Positions 52,645-61,426 of a DNA stretch of 64,000 bases are shown here, one piece after another (the first letter of the stretch is position 1; each line of letters opens with the position of its first letter). The notes beneath the pieces are model-generated. The model ran no database searches, was not told the DNA's origin, and saw only the letters and a program-made list of their open reading frames with translations. Both the position numbers and the translations under genes were made by a program. Origin of the DNA: Caballeronia hypogeia (lineage in GTDB: Bacteria; Pseudomonadota; Gammaproteobacteria; Burkholderiales; Burkholderiaceae); assembly GCF_001544875.2 (NCBI RefSeq), contig NZ_FCOA02000023.1:1-64000 (forward strand), written 5' to 3'.

Positions 52645-54933
52645 TTAGCCGCGAAACGCAGAGCTCCAGGTCAGCGTGAATACAAGTCGGTCTTCTTTCG
52701 CCTGCACCCACGTTATCCCCATCGCATCCCTCGCGTTTGAGCCTGAAACCGTAAGCGAACGCAAAAGGGCGCGCGACACGACGTAGCAGTCGCCGTTTGG
52801 CGTATCGAAGTCGAAGACCGGCCAATTGTCGACGAACGCAATTTCACCGCCGCCTGCCCCATGTCGAATCGTAACAGAGGCAGGAGGCTCGGTCTGCCAA
52901 GCCGATGAACCCCAACGGTCTGCATGCAAATACATGCCGGCCGCAGAGTGTCCGACCAAGATAACTGGCTCTTCACCTCTATCGCGGATGGTCGCACATC
53001 GCTTCGATACCGCAATGATGAACGCGTGGCGTTCGTCTAAAGATGCGTCCCAGTCACCTCGCAAGACAGCGCTATTTAGGGGTTCCAATCCCTCGAAGTC
53101 AACCGCTGCTGCGAAGCTCCAGGCCACGATGCACTGGCGCACCGTCTTGCCCACTTGCTCCGCCAAGGCGGAATCAGCGCCAGTTTCAATATGCTTTAGG
53201 AAGTACTTGGAGTAGTCGTCGAACCGGTAGGTCCAATTTCTCAGAGGGAGTCCGGGAACGAACGCAAGCCCATCTACCGGAGCGTTCGGCGCCCCTCCGT
53301 CGAATGCAACCTCGGCGATTTGCGCGCCCAATGCCCGGACCTTCTCTGCGTCGATACCAAAAGCTTTCATGGCGAGCCGTCGTTCCCGCTGGGCAATTAC
53401 GCTAAGCTGTCTGACTACCCGTGCGATGGCCAAACGCGCTGAGCGGATTCGAAGCGAAGTTGCAAAACGACTTTGAAGAATTGAGGTCGCAGGAACAAGC
53501 TCCTCGAACGATTTGGATAGCACGACCCTCCGCATGTCTCGCAGATACCGGTCAACGGTCTCGAGCTTACCGACGTCTTTCCACCAGCGTTCAATTAGCC
53601 GTTTCGAGCGTATGACCTGCGGTCTCGCTGTCGCCACAAGAGAAACCAAAATCAAGGCTTGACTTTGTCCCATAGATGCCAAACCATCAAGGGAACTTGT
53701 CCAACCATAGGACCACCCTGCAACGACCGGAGCATCCTTATCCCAACTCAAACGCTCAGCGAAGTGGTCGAGTCGCCCAATTGCAGTTCCGATGGCGAAA
53801 AGTTCGCGGAGCAAAGCCTCCAGGAATTCGTCGACAGAGGCGAGCGGTTGGACTTCGACCCTTCCGCCTCTTTCCTGTGACTCTCCTGTCACTAAGGCCG
53901 CGGCAAATCGCAACTCCCGATTGTCGTTCGACGGGTTTATACCGACATTCTCAACGAGAAGGAGAGCGACGAGCAGACGCATGCTTTCCCAAAATCTGCG
54001 AATCGATAAATTGAGCGCCTCGCGCCCCACCTCGAGCGAGGCAGGCAAACTTCCGTCCCAAAGAAGTTCTCTTGCTTCAAGCCAGCTCTTCGATGCTAGC
54101 CCGATGGTCGCATTCCTAGCCCGATAGTCGAACAAACCGTCACGGCAACGTAGTTCGAACTCCCTGTTTCCCCACCACTTCAAAAACGTCTCGAACAGCC
54201 AGACCGACGCGGTTTCGTCGCCGCGCGAGACTGCTTTGAGGAGGAGCTCCGCAGAGTTTTCAATATGTGCCGCATATACCAACGCGCCGGATGCATATAG
54301 CGACCACGCCTTTGAATCCCCTAACTCCGCTTGAATCTTAATGTGTAAGCGCAATGAGTCCCAATGCCCGACGAACGCAATCATTGCGCTTTCATACACT
54401 TTCTTCAAGGGCGGCGGCAAGGTTCCGCTGACCGAGATGTCGTGCGACAAGAGATTATCATCCGCCTTGCGTATCCACCACTCTGCCAATCGATACGCTA
54501 GGTTCTTTCCTATCAATTGGGCGTCGATAAGAAGCTTCTCCGGCCGTGAAGGGAGCGTTCCTGCAATGCTTGCGGGGACGTAGGAGACTCTGTTGAAGAG
54601 TCGGGCGTCATCGTCGAAGTGATTAACGGCAAGCCGAGCGATATCGCGATAGGGTCGCAGCCATTCCATATTGAAGCTACTGTCTCCCCAAGAGTAAGCG
54701 GAGCTGCCGATGGTGGCGGCGTTGCCCGAAACGTCATCGGTGTCTGCCGCACTAGCGAGGAGGAGGGTTTTGTGAAGCTGCAAGACCTCTTTAAAGCGCT
54801 CGTCTGCGACGCTAAAACGTTCTTGCTCGACTGCGGACTCTACTTCGCCGGCGAGTTCTTCAAGCATCTTCCTCGTGGAGAGCGACAACGACCCGTTCCT
54901 CGATGACCGATACACAAATGCAGACCTTACCAA
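52645..54933 (-). CDS. Large C-terminal part of a frameshifted membrane-anchored protein
   Basis: About 762 residues from a TTG at 54933, but plausible coding sequence in this frame continues upstream to a stop at 55015-55017 (including LCTIENGPPLNRIERALVRS), so the TTG is probably not a true start. I recognise no family. It is mostly helical, with a KKVYESAMIAF segment and a C-terminal nucleophile-elbow-like VILVGHSAAGMYLHAD (GxSxxG) about 90 residues from the end. It overlaps the end of the membrane-protein frame by 7 bases; one missing base near 55013 would join both into a protein of 978 residues. Confidence 0.65.
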   Translation of the reverse strand: MVRSAFVYRSSRNGSLSLSTRKMLEELAGEVESAVEQERFSVADERFKEVLQLHKTLLLASAADTDDVSGNAATIGSSAYSWGDSSFNMEWLRPYRDIARLAVNHFDDDARLFNRVSYVPASIAGTLPSRPEKLLIDAQLIGKNLAYRLAEWWIRKADDNLLSHDISVSGTLPPPLKKVYESAMIAFVGHWDSLRLHIKIQAELGDSKAWSLYASGALVYAAHIENSAELLLKAVSRGDETASVWLFETFLKWWGNREFELRCRDGLFDYRARNATIGLASKSWLEARELLWDGSLPASLEVGREALNLSIRRFWESMRLLVALLLVENVGINPSNDNRELRFAAALVTGESQERGGRVEVQPLASVDEFLEALLRELFAIGTAIGRLDHFAERLSWDKDAPVVAGWSYGWTSSLDGLASMGQSQALILVSLVATARPQVIRSKRLIERWWKDVGKLETVDRYLRDMRRVVLSKSFEELVPATSILQSRFATSLRIRSARLAIARVVRQLSVIAQRERRLAMKAFGIDAEKVRALGAQIAEVAFDGGAPNAPVDGLAFVPGLPLRNWTYRFDDYSKYFLKHIETGADSALAEQVGKTVRQCIVAWSFAAAVDFEGLEPLNSAVLRGDWDASLDERHAFIIAVSKRCATIRDRGEEPVILVGHSAAGMYLHADRWGSSAWQTEPPASVTIRHGAGGGEIAFVDNWPVFDFDTPNGDCYVVSRALLRSLTVSGSNARDAMGITWVQAKEDRLVFTLTWSSAFRG

Positions 54934-55580
54934 CGCTCGTTCAATTCGGTTGAGGGGCGGACCATTTTCAATCGTGCATAGAACCTCAGCCCCGGACGTC
55001 TCCGCGCCAAATTGCTACCTCTCACGTCCCGCGACACAGTCGCTGTTCCCCCTCCTAGTGACACGGTTAGCACTTGCGGGCTTTGAGGGCCGCTCGCCTT
55101 GTAGGCTGGGAAGTGCCAATCTACTTGCGGCGCGTTGACGAGGATGTGCTGCTTCACCGAAGCAGTCAGTTCAGAGCGCAGCGCGACGTCAACGGCAACT
55201 CGTGTGAACACGTGTCGTTGTTCATCCTCCTGAATGAAGCGGACCGTTCGAGTTAGAAAGAAGCCGGTGAGGAAGACATTGAAGAACAGCCAGCATCCGT
55301 TCGCCGACAGGAACGCTGCCATGTACTTCGCTAAGAACTCAGTGGAGCTGTAGGGTGCCGCAAAGTATTCGATGCCCATTGCGACCAAAAGGCCAACGGA
55401 ACTTGCGCCGGCTGGAACGACGCCGCAGTCCAACACGTAGGCTCTCATCGCTGCGGTGGAATTCGCGCGACGCTGAAGCATGAGAGCGATGAAAGAGAGG
55501 ACAATTGGATAGACCAGCGCGACGAGGGTCGCCTGAACACTCCACGGTACGCCAGTGTAGGAGGCGGCGAGCTCGACCAT
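54927..55580 (-). pseudogene. Membrane-spanning N-terminal part of the frameshifted protein
   Basis: A frame of 217 residues from ATG 55580 with hydrophobic segments at about 14-36 (TLVALVYPIVLSFIALML), 47-70 (GASSVGLLVAMGIEYF) and 84-110 (GCWLFFNVFLTGFFLTRTV), then a soluble stretch. Its last 27 residues are Arg-rich and unlike protein, whereas the alternative frame over the same bases is protein-like and runs on into the 762-residue frame. A single T lost from the run AATTT (minus strand, about 55011-55013) explains this. Either a natural inactivation, an assembly error, or programmed slippage. A TTG at 55649 would extend the start; it is less likely. Confidence 0.6.
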
Positions 55581-55875
55581 ATCGTAGCGTGCGCAACGTT
55601 GGGTTATATTTTGTCCATTTCCGAACCTGTTTGCGCGCTCGCGGTTCAATGCGGCCGGTAACAGGGGCTGGAAGTAATGCTAGTATTCGCGCCAACACGG
55701 GTCGCTTCTCCTCGATTCTCTACCGCCTGGACAATCACCGAAGGGCAATAACTCTGACTCAACCTAATGACGTACGCGTGTTCCAGTGATGTCATCCATC
55801 TAGCCGACTTCATACGTACTTGTTTTCGCACGGTGGGTCGCGCGAGCCCCTCAGCGCGATGCCTGCGCGAAGGGA

Positions 55876-56175
55876 TTATAGGACGCCCGCTCTTCTTGTC
55901 TCGCGCATTCGAGCAATTCCATATCCCCCATCCTGCGACCACGTCTGCAATCCATGCCAGACGTTTGTTTCCAGGGGCTGAAGCGCGGCGTCGCCCTTGA
56001 GTGCAGAGTTGAACGCAGCGTGCCACAGAACCTGAAAGTAGCTCGAGACCTCTTCAATGCGCTGCGGCGACCCTGAATCTGTGAAAATCACAGATTCAGG
56101 TGAGAAAACGTCGCAGAAGATAACATGCTCGGGCTCGCTGTTTGCCGCAACAGTCGTCTCGTCACTGAAAAGCAC
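55876..56175 (-). CDS. Possible hypothetical protein or gene remnant
   Basis: A 99-residue frame from a GTG at 56175; the frame is open back to a stop at 56221-56223. Residue use is protein-like (EPEHVIFCDVFSPESVIF, SSYFQVLWHAAFNSALKG) rather than Arg-rich as in shadow frames. No family recognised and no ribosome site visible. It may be a fragment of a larger lost gene. Confidence 0.35.
   Translation of the reverse strand: MLFSDETTVAANSEPEHVIFCDVFSPESVIFTDSGSPQRIEEVSSYFQVLWHAAFNSALKGDAALQPLETNVWHGLQTWSQDGGYGIARMRETRRAGVL
56072..56100. repeat. 13-bp perfect inverted repeat
   Basis: CCTGAATCTGTGA and TCACAGATTCAGG flank AAA. No T-run follows on either strand. It could be an operator, an mRNA hairpin, or the trace of a small mobile element. 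Confidence 0.6.
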
Positions 56176-56456
56176 GGACGCAGTAAGCTGTATCGAATCC
56201 TTTTGCTCTCGGCGCCTTGACTACCCATATGCGCTTCGGAAGTCGTGTGAGAGCTCGACTACCTTATTGCTGGTGAGACCCAAGCAGCCAGCGCGGGTAG
56301 TTTCGTTTTAGTCTGCGTCGGCGTCCCGTGTCTGCCCTACATCGTCGGCACACCGCAATTGCAGTTCAAGTCGTAATGCGGGCCTGCCGATATCTCAGGT
56401 GTCACGCCGTGACCGCCGGCGTCTAGTACGCCGACGAACGACAACTGGGAGACTCT

Positions 56457-56582
56457 ATGAAAAAAATCGCTGCTGTCATCGTAGCGCTGCTTTGCGTTGC
56501 CAACGTTGCTCACGCTTGCCCGAAGGGCGAGCATCCTCACGGCGGCACCGGTTCGCATCACCAGGGCGGCTACTGTTCCTAA
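56457..56582 (+). CDS. 41-residue secreted His/Gly-rich peptide
   Basis: A very small gene: a signal peptide of about 20 residues (MKKIAAVIVALLCVANVAHA) followed by a 21-residue mature part rich in His and Gly with two Cys (CPKGEHPHGG ... HHQGGYCS). A disulfide and metal binding are plausible in the periplasm. GGGAG lies upstream of ATG 56457, and a good terminator hairpin follows 18 bp after the stop, both supporting a real gene. Function unknown. Confidence 0.72.
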   Translation: MKKIAAVIVALLCVANVAHACPKGEHPHGGTGSHHQGGYCS

Positions 56583-56599
56583 GCTTGTCTTGTCGTTCA

Positions 56600-56621
56600 A
56601 AAGCCCGCGGATGCGGGCTTT
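56600..56621 (+). terminator. Terminator of the small secreted peptide gene
   Basis: AAAGCCCGC and GCGGGCTTT form a 9-bp stem with a 4-base GGAT loop; the 3' arm ends in TTT and is followed by a pyrimidine-rich run (CTCATCTCTC). Symmetric, so it could work in either direction. Confidence 0.7.
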
Positions 56622-56711
56622 CTCATCTCTCGCTCAAGTGGACGAGCACCCCGGCGGACCGCTCACTTTGCTGAGCGAATGATTTCATTCCGTTAGTGTC
56701 CGCGGTGACAG

Positions 56712-57143
56712 TCACCGAAATCGGTCGAGTGCGCTCTCGAGTTCATCAACGGCTCCGTGACAATGCCGCTCTCGAAGTCGGACGTCTTTCACGATGTCTT
56801 CGTCGGTCATCTTCGCAAGATAAGCGTAGCTCGTTTTACCATCGCCGGTGATGCTCTTGGTGGCTGCCGCTTTTCGTTCGTAGAGGTCAAGTGCGCTCGA
56901 TGGGTCATACCCCAACGATTCGGCTCGCTTGACGACGCGCCTCCTCAGCTCATCGGTTTCTTGAACATCCATAGTCCACTCTCTTCCTGTCATGTTGTGA
57001 CAACCCTCCATCTCGCCTTCGATTCGTGCGGCATCGCCGAACCAAAGATTGAAATCCTTCTTCGTCACCGACGAGGCATTTGCATTGAAAGCGATAGCGC
57101 AAAGTGAGATGCTGAGCAGTAGTATGACTCTTGCGTTCTTCAT
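56712..57143 (-). CDS. Exported hypothetical protein
   Basis: A 143-residue protein with a clear signal peptide (cleavage near FNANASS, residue about 23). The mature part is mostly helical and charged, with Cys residues in EGCHNMTG and RHCHGAVDELE that could form a disulfide. No family recognised. It lies on the same strand as the DUF4236 gene, about 200 bp downstream of it. Confidence 0.68.
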   Translation of the reverse strand: MKNARVILLLSISLCAIAFNANASSVTKKDFNLWFGDAARIEGEMEGCHNMTGREWTMDVQETDELRRRVVKRAESLGYDPSSALDLYERKAAATKSITGDGKTSYAYLAKMTDEDIVKDVRLRERHCHGAVDELESALDRFR

Positions 57144-57340
57144 GGGTCTGCGTGCATGTTGCTGGTCCAGTTCCGTCCGGCTTGTCTGTTCTGGCGGCGT
57201 TGTGGGTTCAGGGAAAACCTATAACGTGAATCTTTAAGCCGGTTTCTTCTCGCAGGCGTACCTGTCGGCAATTGGTGAAAGCGTGAGGGTTGTTGGCGAG
57301 CCGCCGGAATTCACTGTGCATGGCACCAGGGGTGCGAAGC

Positions 57341-59068
57341 CTACTGGCCCATTGTTCCCTTGTTCGCGATTTCGGTGAGCGCAATTTTCTGGTCGGCGTA
57401 CCAGCGCGCGAGGCATTCTCGGTCGTGGCACGTCTTCTCTCGATAATTCCACTGCGCTCGAGTTCGGTCGCGAAAAGCCACTTGGTCGGTTACAGCAGCC
57501 TTCGCTTGAGTGTAGATGCGCGCAAGTTCGATGTCGTCCGCTGCTAGCTCTGCGTCGCCGCAGATGAGATGCTCGGCGTCCGAATGCGCTTTGGCGCAGT
57601 CGAAGCTCGTTGGAAATGTCGGGGCGGCCGACACGGTTGTCGCGGCCTCTGTCTGTGTCGAGTGTGCCTGCGGCAGGACATCCGCTAGCTGCTGCTGTTT
57701 CCAGTCCGCCAATGGAGTTTGGCCGACGGACAGGTCCTTCCAGCTGAAAGTGGCGAAAACCGGGGTGTCGCCGGACGTTTCCATCATTATAAGCACCCCT
57801 TTGCCGGTGCTCTCGTTGATGGCAAACGTAGCTTTCTCTGAGTTGCACTCGTGAGCCTTGCAGCCTTCGCCGACAAGGAACCCTTGCTTTGACTGGATGC
57901 CGGCCTCGTTGACTACCGTCAGTCGCTCAGCGATTTTCTTCCAGTCTGCACGCGACACGCCTCGGAACGCGGCCCTAAACCTGCGGTCATTGACGACATC
58001 GTACGGATATTTTCCGACCATCCACGCGAACCCACTGGCCGTCGGGCTCGAGCCAATTGACGGCGCCTGTGACTTGCTTGAACCGGTGGCGGTCAACGTC
58101 GCGGGCGCCGCGTTGTCGGTCACGGTGGGTATTGAATGCGAGACGTGGGTAACGACGCCAACAAGCGCCGCTACGAGAATTATGCCGGCGAAACCGAAGG
58201 CCTTGGGTTTCACGTTGTCGCTGCCAGCGTGCAGCACCGGGCGAGGTGTGACCTCTGCTGTAAGCAGCGAGTCGAAGCGCTGGTCTGCCTTTTCGAAAGC
58301 AGCCAGTGCCGCGTCGCGGGCGCGGAGGTACTTCGATGCGTTCACGCCGCCATAGAAAAGAGCCAACAAGGTCAGGCCAAGGCCGGCGCCGACGTTCACT
58401 GCATAGGTAATGAAGGCGCCAACCAACCCGACAATGAAGGGGCTCACCAGAGAGGGCGTCGTTGGATAGCCTCTCACAGCACTCCGCAGAGCGGACGCCG
58501 CCTCGCTCAACTGCACTTGCTGGCCTTGATGCTCGGAGCAGTGTTTCTCAATCTCGTAGACTGCCCTCATCGCCTTCTCCTTCTCGGCTAACGAGATTGA
58601 GCCGATATCGACAGCGAGCCTGATGGCATCCGTTGTGGTCTGAAACTCGCGTGAAAGCGATTGCAGGAAATCCTGATGGTCCTCGAGCGTCACGGCCTCG
58701 CTCAAGTCTTCGGCGCAGACGTAGACCCCGTGCGAGATGAAGTAATCGACCAAGGCGGTGGCCGTGCGTGTTTGAACCTTCTCGACGAAATCCCGCGTGG
58801 CCTGCTCGCGCTTTGAGAGTCGTTCTGAGACGTCGGAGTCGAGATTGCGGCTTCCGGTCAGCACCGAACTGACCGGGAGTGACGTCCGCTTGGCGCTCTT
58901 CAAACTATGCGTGAAGCGTATGCCGGTACCGGGAATGCTGGCAGTGACGCGTCCCCGAGTGTTGTACGTGAAGCCTTTTCCACCGATTGACGTGCTTATC
59001 CCGCTTTTGCTGAGATTGATACGGATGCCCGGCGCGACCTTGATGCTCTTGCGAAAACTCCAACCCAT
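57341..59068 (-). CDS. DUF4236 / LprI-like domain membrane protein
   Basis: A 575-residue fusion. Residues 1-55 (GWSFRKSIKVAPGIRINLSKSG, SIGGKGFTYN) are a DUF4236 domain. Helical sequence follows. Hydrophobic segments lie near 212-245 and 290-312. The C-terminus (about 490-570) is LprI-like, beginning FDCAKAHSDAEHLICGDAELA and including WNYREKTCHDRECLARWY; LprI domains in other bacteria inhibit lysozymes. If the second helix exports the C-terminus, the LprI part would be periplasmic. It is divergent from the Zorya-like operon, 345 bp away. Confidence 0.78.
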   Translation of the reverse strand: MGWSFRKSIKVAPGIRINLSKSGISTSIGGKGFTYNTRGRVTASIPGTGIRFTHSLKSAKRTSLPVSSVLTGSRNLDSDVSERLSKREQATRDFVEKVQTRTATALVDYFISHGVYVCAEDLSEAVTLEDHQDFLQSLSREFQTTTDAIRLAVDIGSISLAEKEKAMRAVYEIEKHCSEHQGQQVQLSEAASALRSAVRGYPTTPSLVSPFIVGLVGAFITYAVNVGAGLGLTLLALFYGGVNASKYLRARDAALAAFEKADQRFDSLLTAEVTPRPVLHAGSDNVKPKAFGFAGIILVAALVGVVTHVSHSIPTVTDNAAPATLTATGSSKSQAPSIGSSPTASGFAWMVGKYPYDVVNDRRFRAAFRGVSRADWKKIAERLTVVNEAGIQSKQGFLVGEGCKAHECNSEKATFAINESTGKGVLIMMETSGDTPVFATFSWKDLSVGQTPLADWKQQQLADVLPQAHSTQTEAATTVSAAPTFPTSFDCAKAHSDAEHLICGDAELAADDIELARIYTQAKAAVTDQVAFRDRTRAQWNYREKTCHDRECLARWYADQKIALTEIANKGTMGQ

Positions 59069-59413
59069 TCTATGCTCCTGTCATTCTCTTCGGGCCGAGG
59101 ACGTCTGGGCCGCGCCGGCGAGTTAAAGAGTCCTGCAACCGCGGCAATAGCGCACCCCATCACCGGACCCTCGACTCGGCTCATTGACGAACTCAGGCGC
59201 GACGTGCCCCTGACGAGCGACCAAATAACACCTCTTAACAGTTATCGACCGATGGCTCGCAAACTTGAGGCCGCGAAAGCTCAAGTTTCGTCAGTTTGGG
59301 ACGTAATGAGAAAAATGTCCTTGTCGCTTTGTCGCGACGAAGAAAAGCAATCATTCAACGGAAAATGCGTGCGCGCCGAACACGCGCCGATTTGGACCTG
59401 AGACCAAGCAATC
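59069..59413. other. Divergent intergenic region before zorA
   Basis: Between the DUF4236 gene and zorA, 345 bp without a convincing gene. It must hold both promoters, but no strong -35/-10 pair or repeat was identified with confidence. Confidence 0.4.
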
Positions 59414-60721
59414 ATGAAAGCACGAGCAGTTCTCGCAGTCTCCTGCGCAGCTCTGTCGCCCTATGCGGTGGCAGCAAGTCCGTTTTCAGCGGTGTTTTCT
59501 GACACAACGACACTGTTTTTTATTCTCCTGAACGCTGTACTGACGTGCTATTTCGTCTTCTATAGATTTAACCGCTTTGCGGTGGTCCACGGGCCGGAGA
59601 TACTGACGACCGTCGGCATCCTCGGCTGTTTCCTGGGCATCGCCCTCGCGCTGCTTCATTTTGACGCGTCGAACGTCTCGGAGAGCGTTCCGCACCTGCT
59701 GGAAGGTGTCAAAACAGCTTTCTGGGCATCAGTCAGCGGCGTCTTCGGGTCACTTCTTATCCGGGCGAGGCATGGTCTTCAGAAAAGGCCAATTCCACAG
59801 GCCGATGGAGCTCCGAAGTCCGCGACATTGGACGATGTAGTCGCGGCAACGCACGCCTTGCAACGCAGTCTCTCTGGGACCGAAGAGGGCAGCCTCTTGT
59901 CGCAGTTGAAGCTGATGCGCCAAGAGCAAGGGGACGAGCTCAAGCAACTACGGACATCGTTCGATACGTTCGCTAAGCGAATGTCGGAAGACGGCTCGAA
60001 GGCACTCATCGAAGCGCTCAAGGAAGTGATTCGGGACTTCAACACACAAATCAACGAGCAGTTCGGCGAGAACTTCAAGCATCTGAACTCTGCGGTCGAG
60101 AAGCTAGTGGTCTGGCAGCAGCAGTACAAGGAGGAACTGGACAAGCTACAGGTGCTCCAGAAGTCGTCGGCTGACGACCTCCGCAATGCATCGTCCGGAC
60201 TGGCGCTCTTCATCGATAGAGCATCGGGCTTCGCTAGCACGGCGGAAGCGCTCGAGCGGACCTTGAAGGGTTTGGCGCAGCAACACCAGGCGATAGACCA
60301 GTCTCAGCGTTCAATGGCTGAGGTGTTGCTTCAGATGAAGGATGTCACACCACAATTCTCGCGCAAGGTCGATGAGATGACTGAGGCGATGAAGCAAGGC
60401 GTCGCGAAGGTTCACTCTGATACGGCGGAGGTTGTGAAGACATTTGGCACGCAGTTGCAATCGTCGTCGGCCGAGCTGAAGCAGTTGCTCACGGACACAA
60501 TGAAGAAATCGCAGACTGAGGTAAGCGACAACCTGACCAGGTCAATGGAGTCAATCAGGCAGAGTGTCGTCGCCTTGGACAAGGGACTGCAGGAAGAGCT
60601 TTCGAAGAGCCTTGAATCGCTCGGGCGCCAACTGGCATCCCTCTCGGAGAAGTTCGTCTCGGATTACACGCCTCTGACCGACCGTCTGCGCGAAGTCGTC
60701 CGAATCGCGAAATCAGCCTAA
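59414..60721 (+). CDS. zorA: ZorA-like MotA/ExbB-family membrane protein
   Basis: A 435-residue protein with three N-terminal hydrophobic helices (about 29-48, 62-84 and 100-118; TVGILGCFLGIALALLHF and FWASVSGVFGSLLIRA are the MotA/ExbB-type channel helices) and a long cytoplasmic tail (about 140-430) that is almost entirely heptad-like coiled coil (KQLRTSFDTFAKRMSED, ETMTE-type repeats). This layout is that of ZorA of the Zorya anti-phage system, which with ZorB forms a proton-driven envelope motor. ZorB follows after 12 bp. Tail length is moderate for the family. Confidence 0.83.
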   Translation: MKARAVLAVSCAALSPYAVAASPFSAVFSDTTTLFFILLNAVLTCYFVFYRFNRFAVVHGPEILTTVGILGCFLGIALALLHFDASNVSESVPHLLEGVKTAFWASVSGVFGSLLIRARHGLQKRPIPQADGAPKSATLDDVVAATHALQRSLSGTEEGSLLSQLKLMRQEQGDELKQLRTSFDTFAKRMSEDGSKALIEALKEVIRDFNTQINEQFGENFKHLNSAVEKLVVWQQQYKEELDKLQVLQKSSADDLRNASSGLALFIDRASGFASTAEALERTLKGLAQQHQAIDQSQRSMAEVLLQMKDVTPQFSRKVDEMTEAMKQGVAKVHSDTAEVVKTFGTQLQSSSAELKQLLTDTMKKSQTEVSDNLTRSMESIRQSVVALDKGLQEELSKSLESLGRQLASLSEKFVSDYTPLTDRLREVVRIAKSA

Positions 60722-60733
60722 GGAACGGGCGCC

Positions 60734-61426
60734 ATGGATTTCGAGCACAGCAACCAGTCATACTGGATTCCGATGGCCGACTTGATGACCGGATTGATGA
60801 TGGTCTTCATGTTGTTGACGGCCGCCTTCATGCTCCGAGTCGAACAGACTACAACGCTTGTGGTGAAAGAATACGAGACGACCAAGCGCGACATGCAACT
60901 CGCTCTGCAGAAGGAGTTCGCGAAAGACTTGAAACAGTGGAACGCTGAGATTCTTGGGGACATGACTATCCGGTTCAATGACCCCACGGTGTTGTTCGCA
61001 ACCGGCTCCTCGGAACTTCGCCCGAAATTCAAGGAGGTACTGGGTCAATTCTTCCCTCGGTACGTTCGTTTGCTTACGTCGCAGCAGTACAAGAGCGCAG
61101 TCAAAGAGATTCGAATCGAGGGCCACACGAGCGCCGCGTGGACTGGAACTTCCGACGAGAAGGTAGCGTATTTCCGAAATATGGAACTATCGCAGGCGCG
61201 CACGCGGAGCACCCTCGAGTACCTTCTTTCACTGTCGGCGCTTCGCGACAACGAGAAGTGGCTGGTACAACACGTCACTGCCAACGGGCTCTCGTCGTCG
61301 CGGCCGCTGTCTGCGGATGAGCAGACGTCAAAGGCACAGCTTGCCAATCAGCGGGTCGAGTTCCGCATCGTAACGAACGCTAGCGAGAAGATGGACGCTA
61401 TCGCTGAGAAACTGCAAAAGCAATGA
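60734..61426 (+). CDS. zorB: ZorB-like MotB/OmpA-family protein
   Basis: A 230-residue protein. A short cytoplasmic N-terminus, then one transmembrane helix at about 14-36 (MADLMTGLMMVFMLLTAAFM) whose Asp16 corresponds to the proton-carrying Asp of MotB. The rest is periplasmic, with an OmpA-type peptidoglycan-binding domain (about 75-220: TVLFATGSSELRP, IRIEGHTSA, LSQARTRSTLEYLL, LANQRVEFRIV). AAGGA precedes ATG 60734. Its stop overlaps the start of the HNH gene. It anchors the ZorA complex to the cell wall. Confidence 0.86.
   Translation: MDFEHSNQSYWIPMADLMTGLMMVFMLLTAAFMLRVEQTTTLVVKEYETTKRDMQLALQKEFAKDLKQWNAEILGDMTIRFNDPTVLFATGSSELRPKFKEVLGQFFPRYVRLLTSQQYKSAVKEIRIEGHTSAAWTGTSDEKVAYFRNMELSQARTRSTLEYLLSLSALRDNEKWLVQHVTANGLSSSRPLSADEQTSKAQLANQRVEFRIVTNASEKMDAIAEKLQKQ

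Larger units (their letters stand above)
55581..56456. other. Intergenic stretch with one possible small gene
   Basis: Lower-GC sequence without a confident gene. It holds a possible 99-residue minus-strand frame (55876-56175) and a perfect 13-bp inverted repeat (56072-56100), both listed separately. Nothing else is recognised. Confidence 0.5.

Noticed and set aside
48436..52660. TTTAGCCGC occurring near 48438, 48848 and 52643 as an island attachment repeat
   Set aside because: The shared core is only 9 bases, the flanks differ, and one copy belongs to the HipB-like operator array; no integrase is nearby.
59072..59401. 109-residue plus-strand frame before zorA
   Set aside because: It has no recognisable family or ribosome site and fills the divergent promoter region between two real genes.
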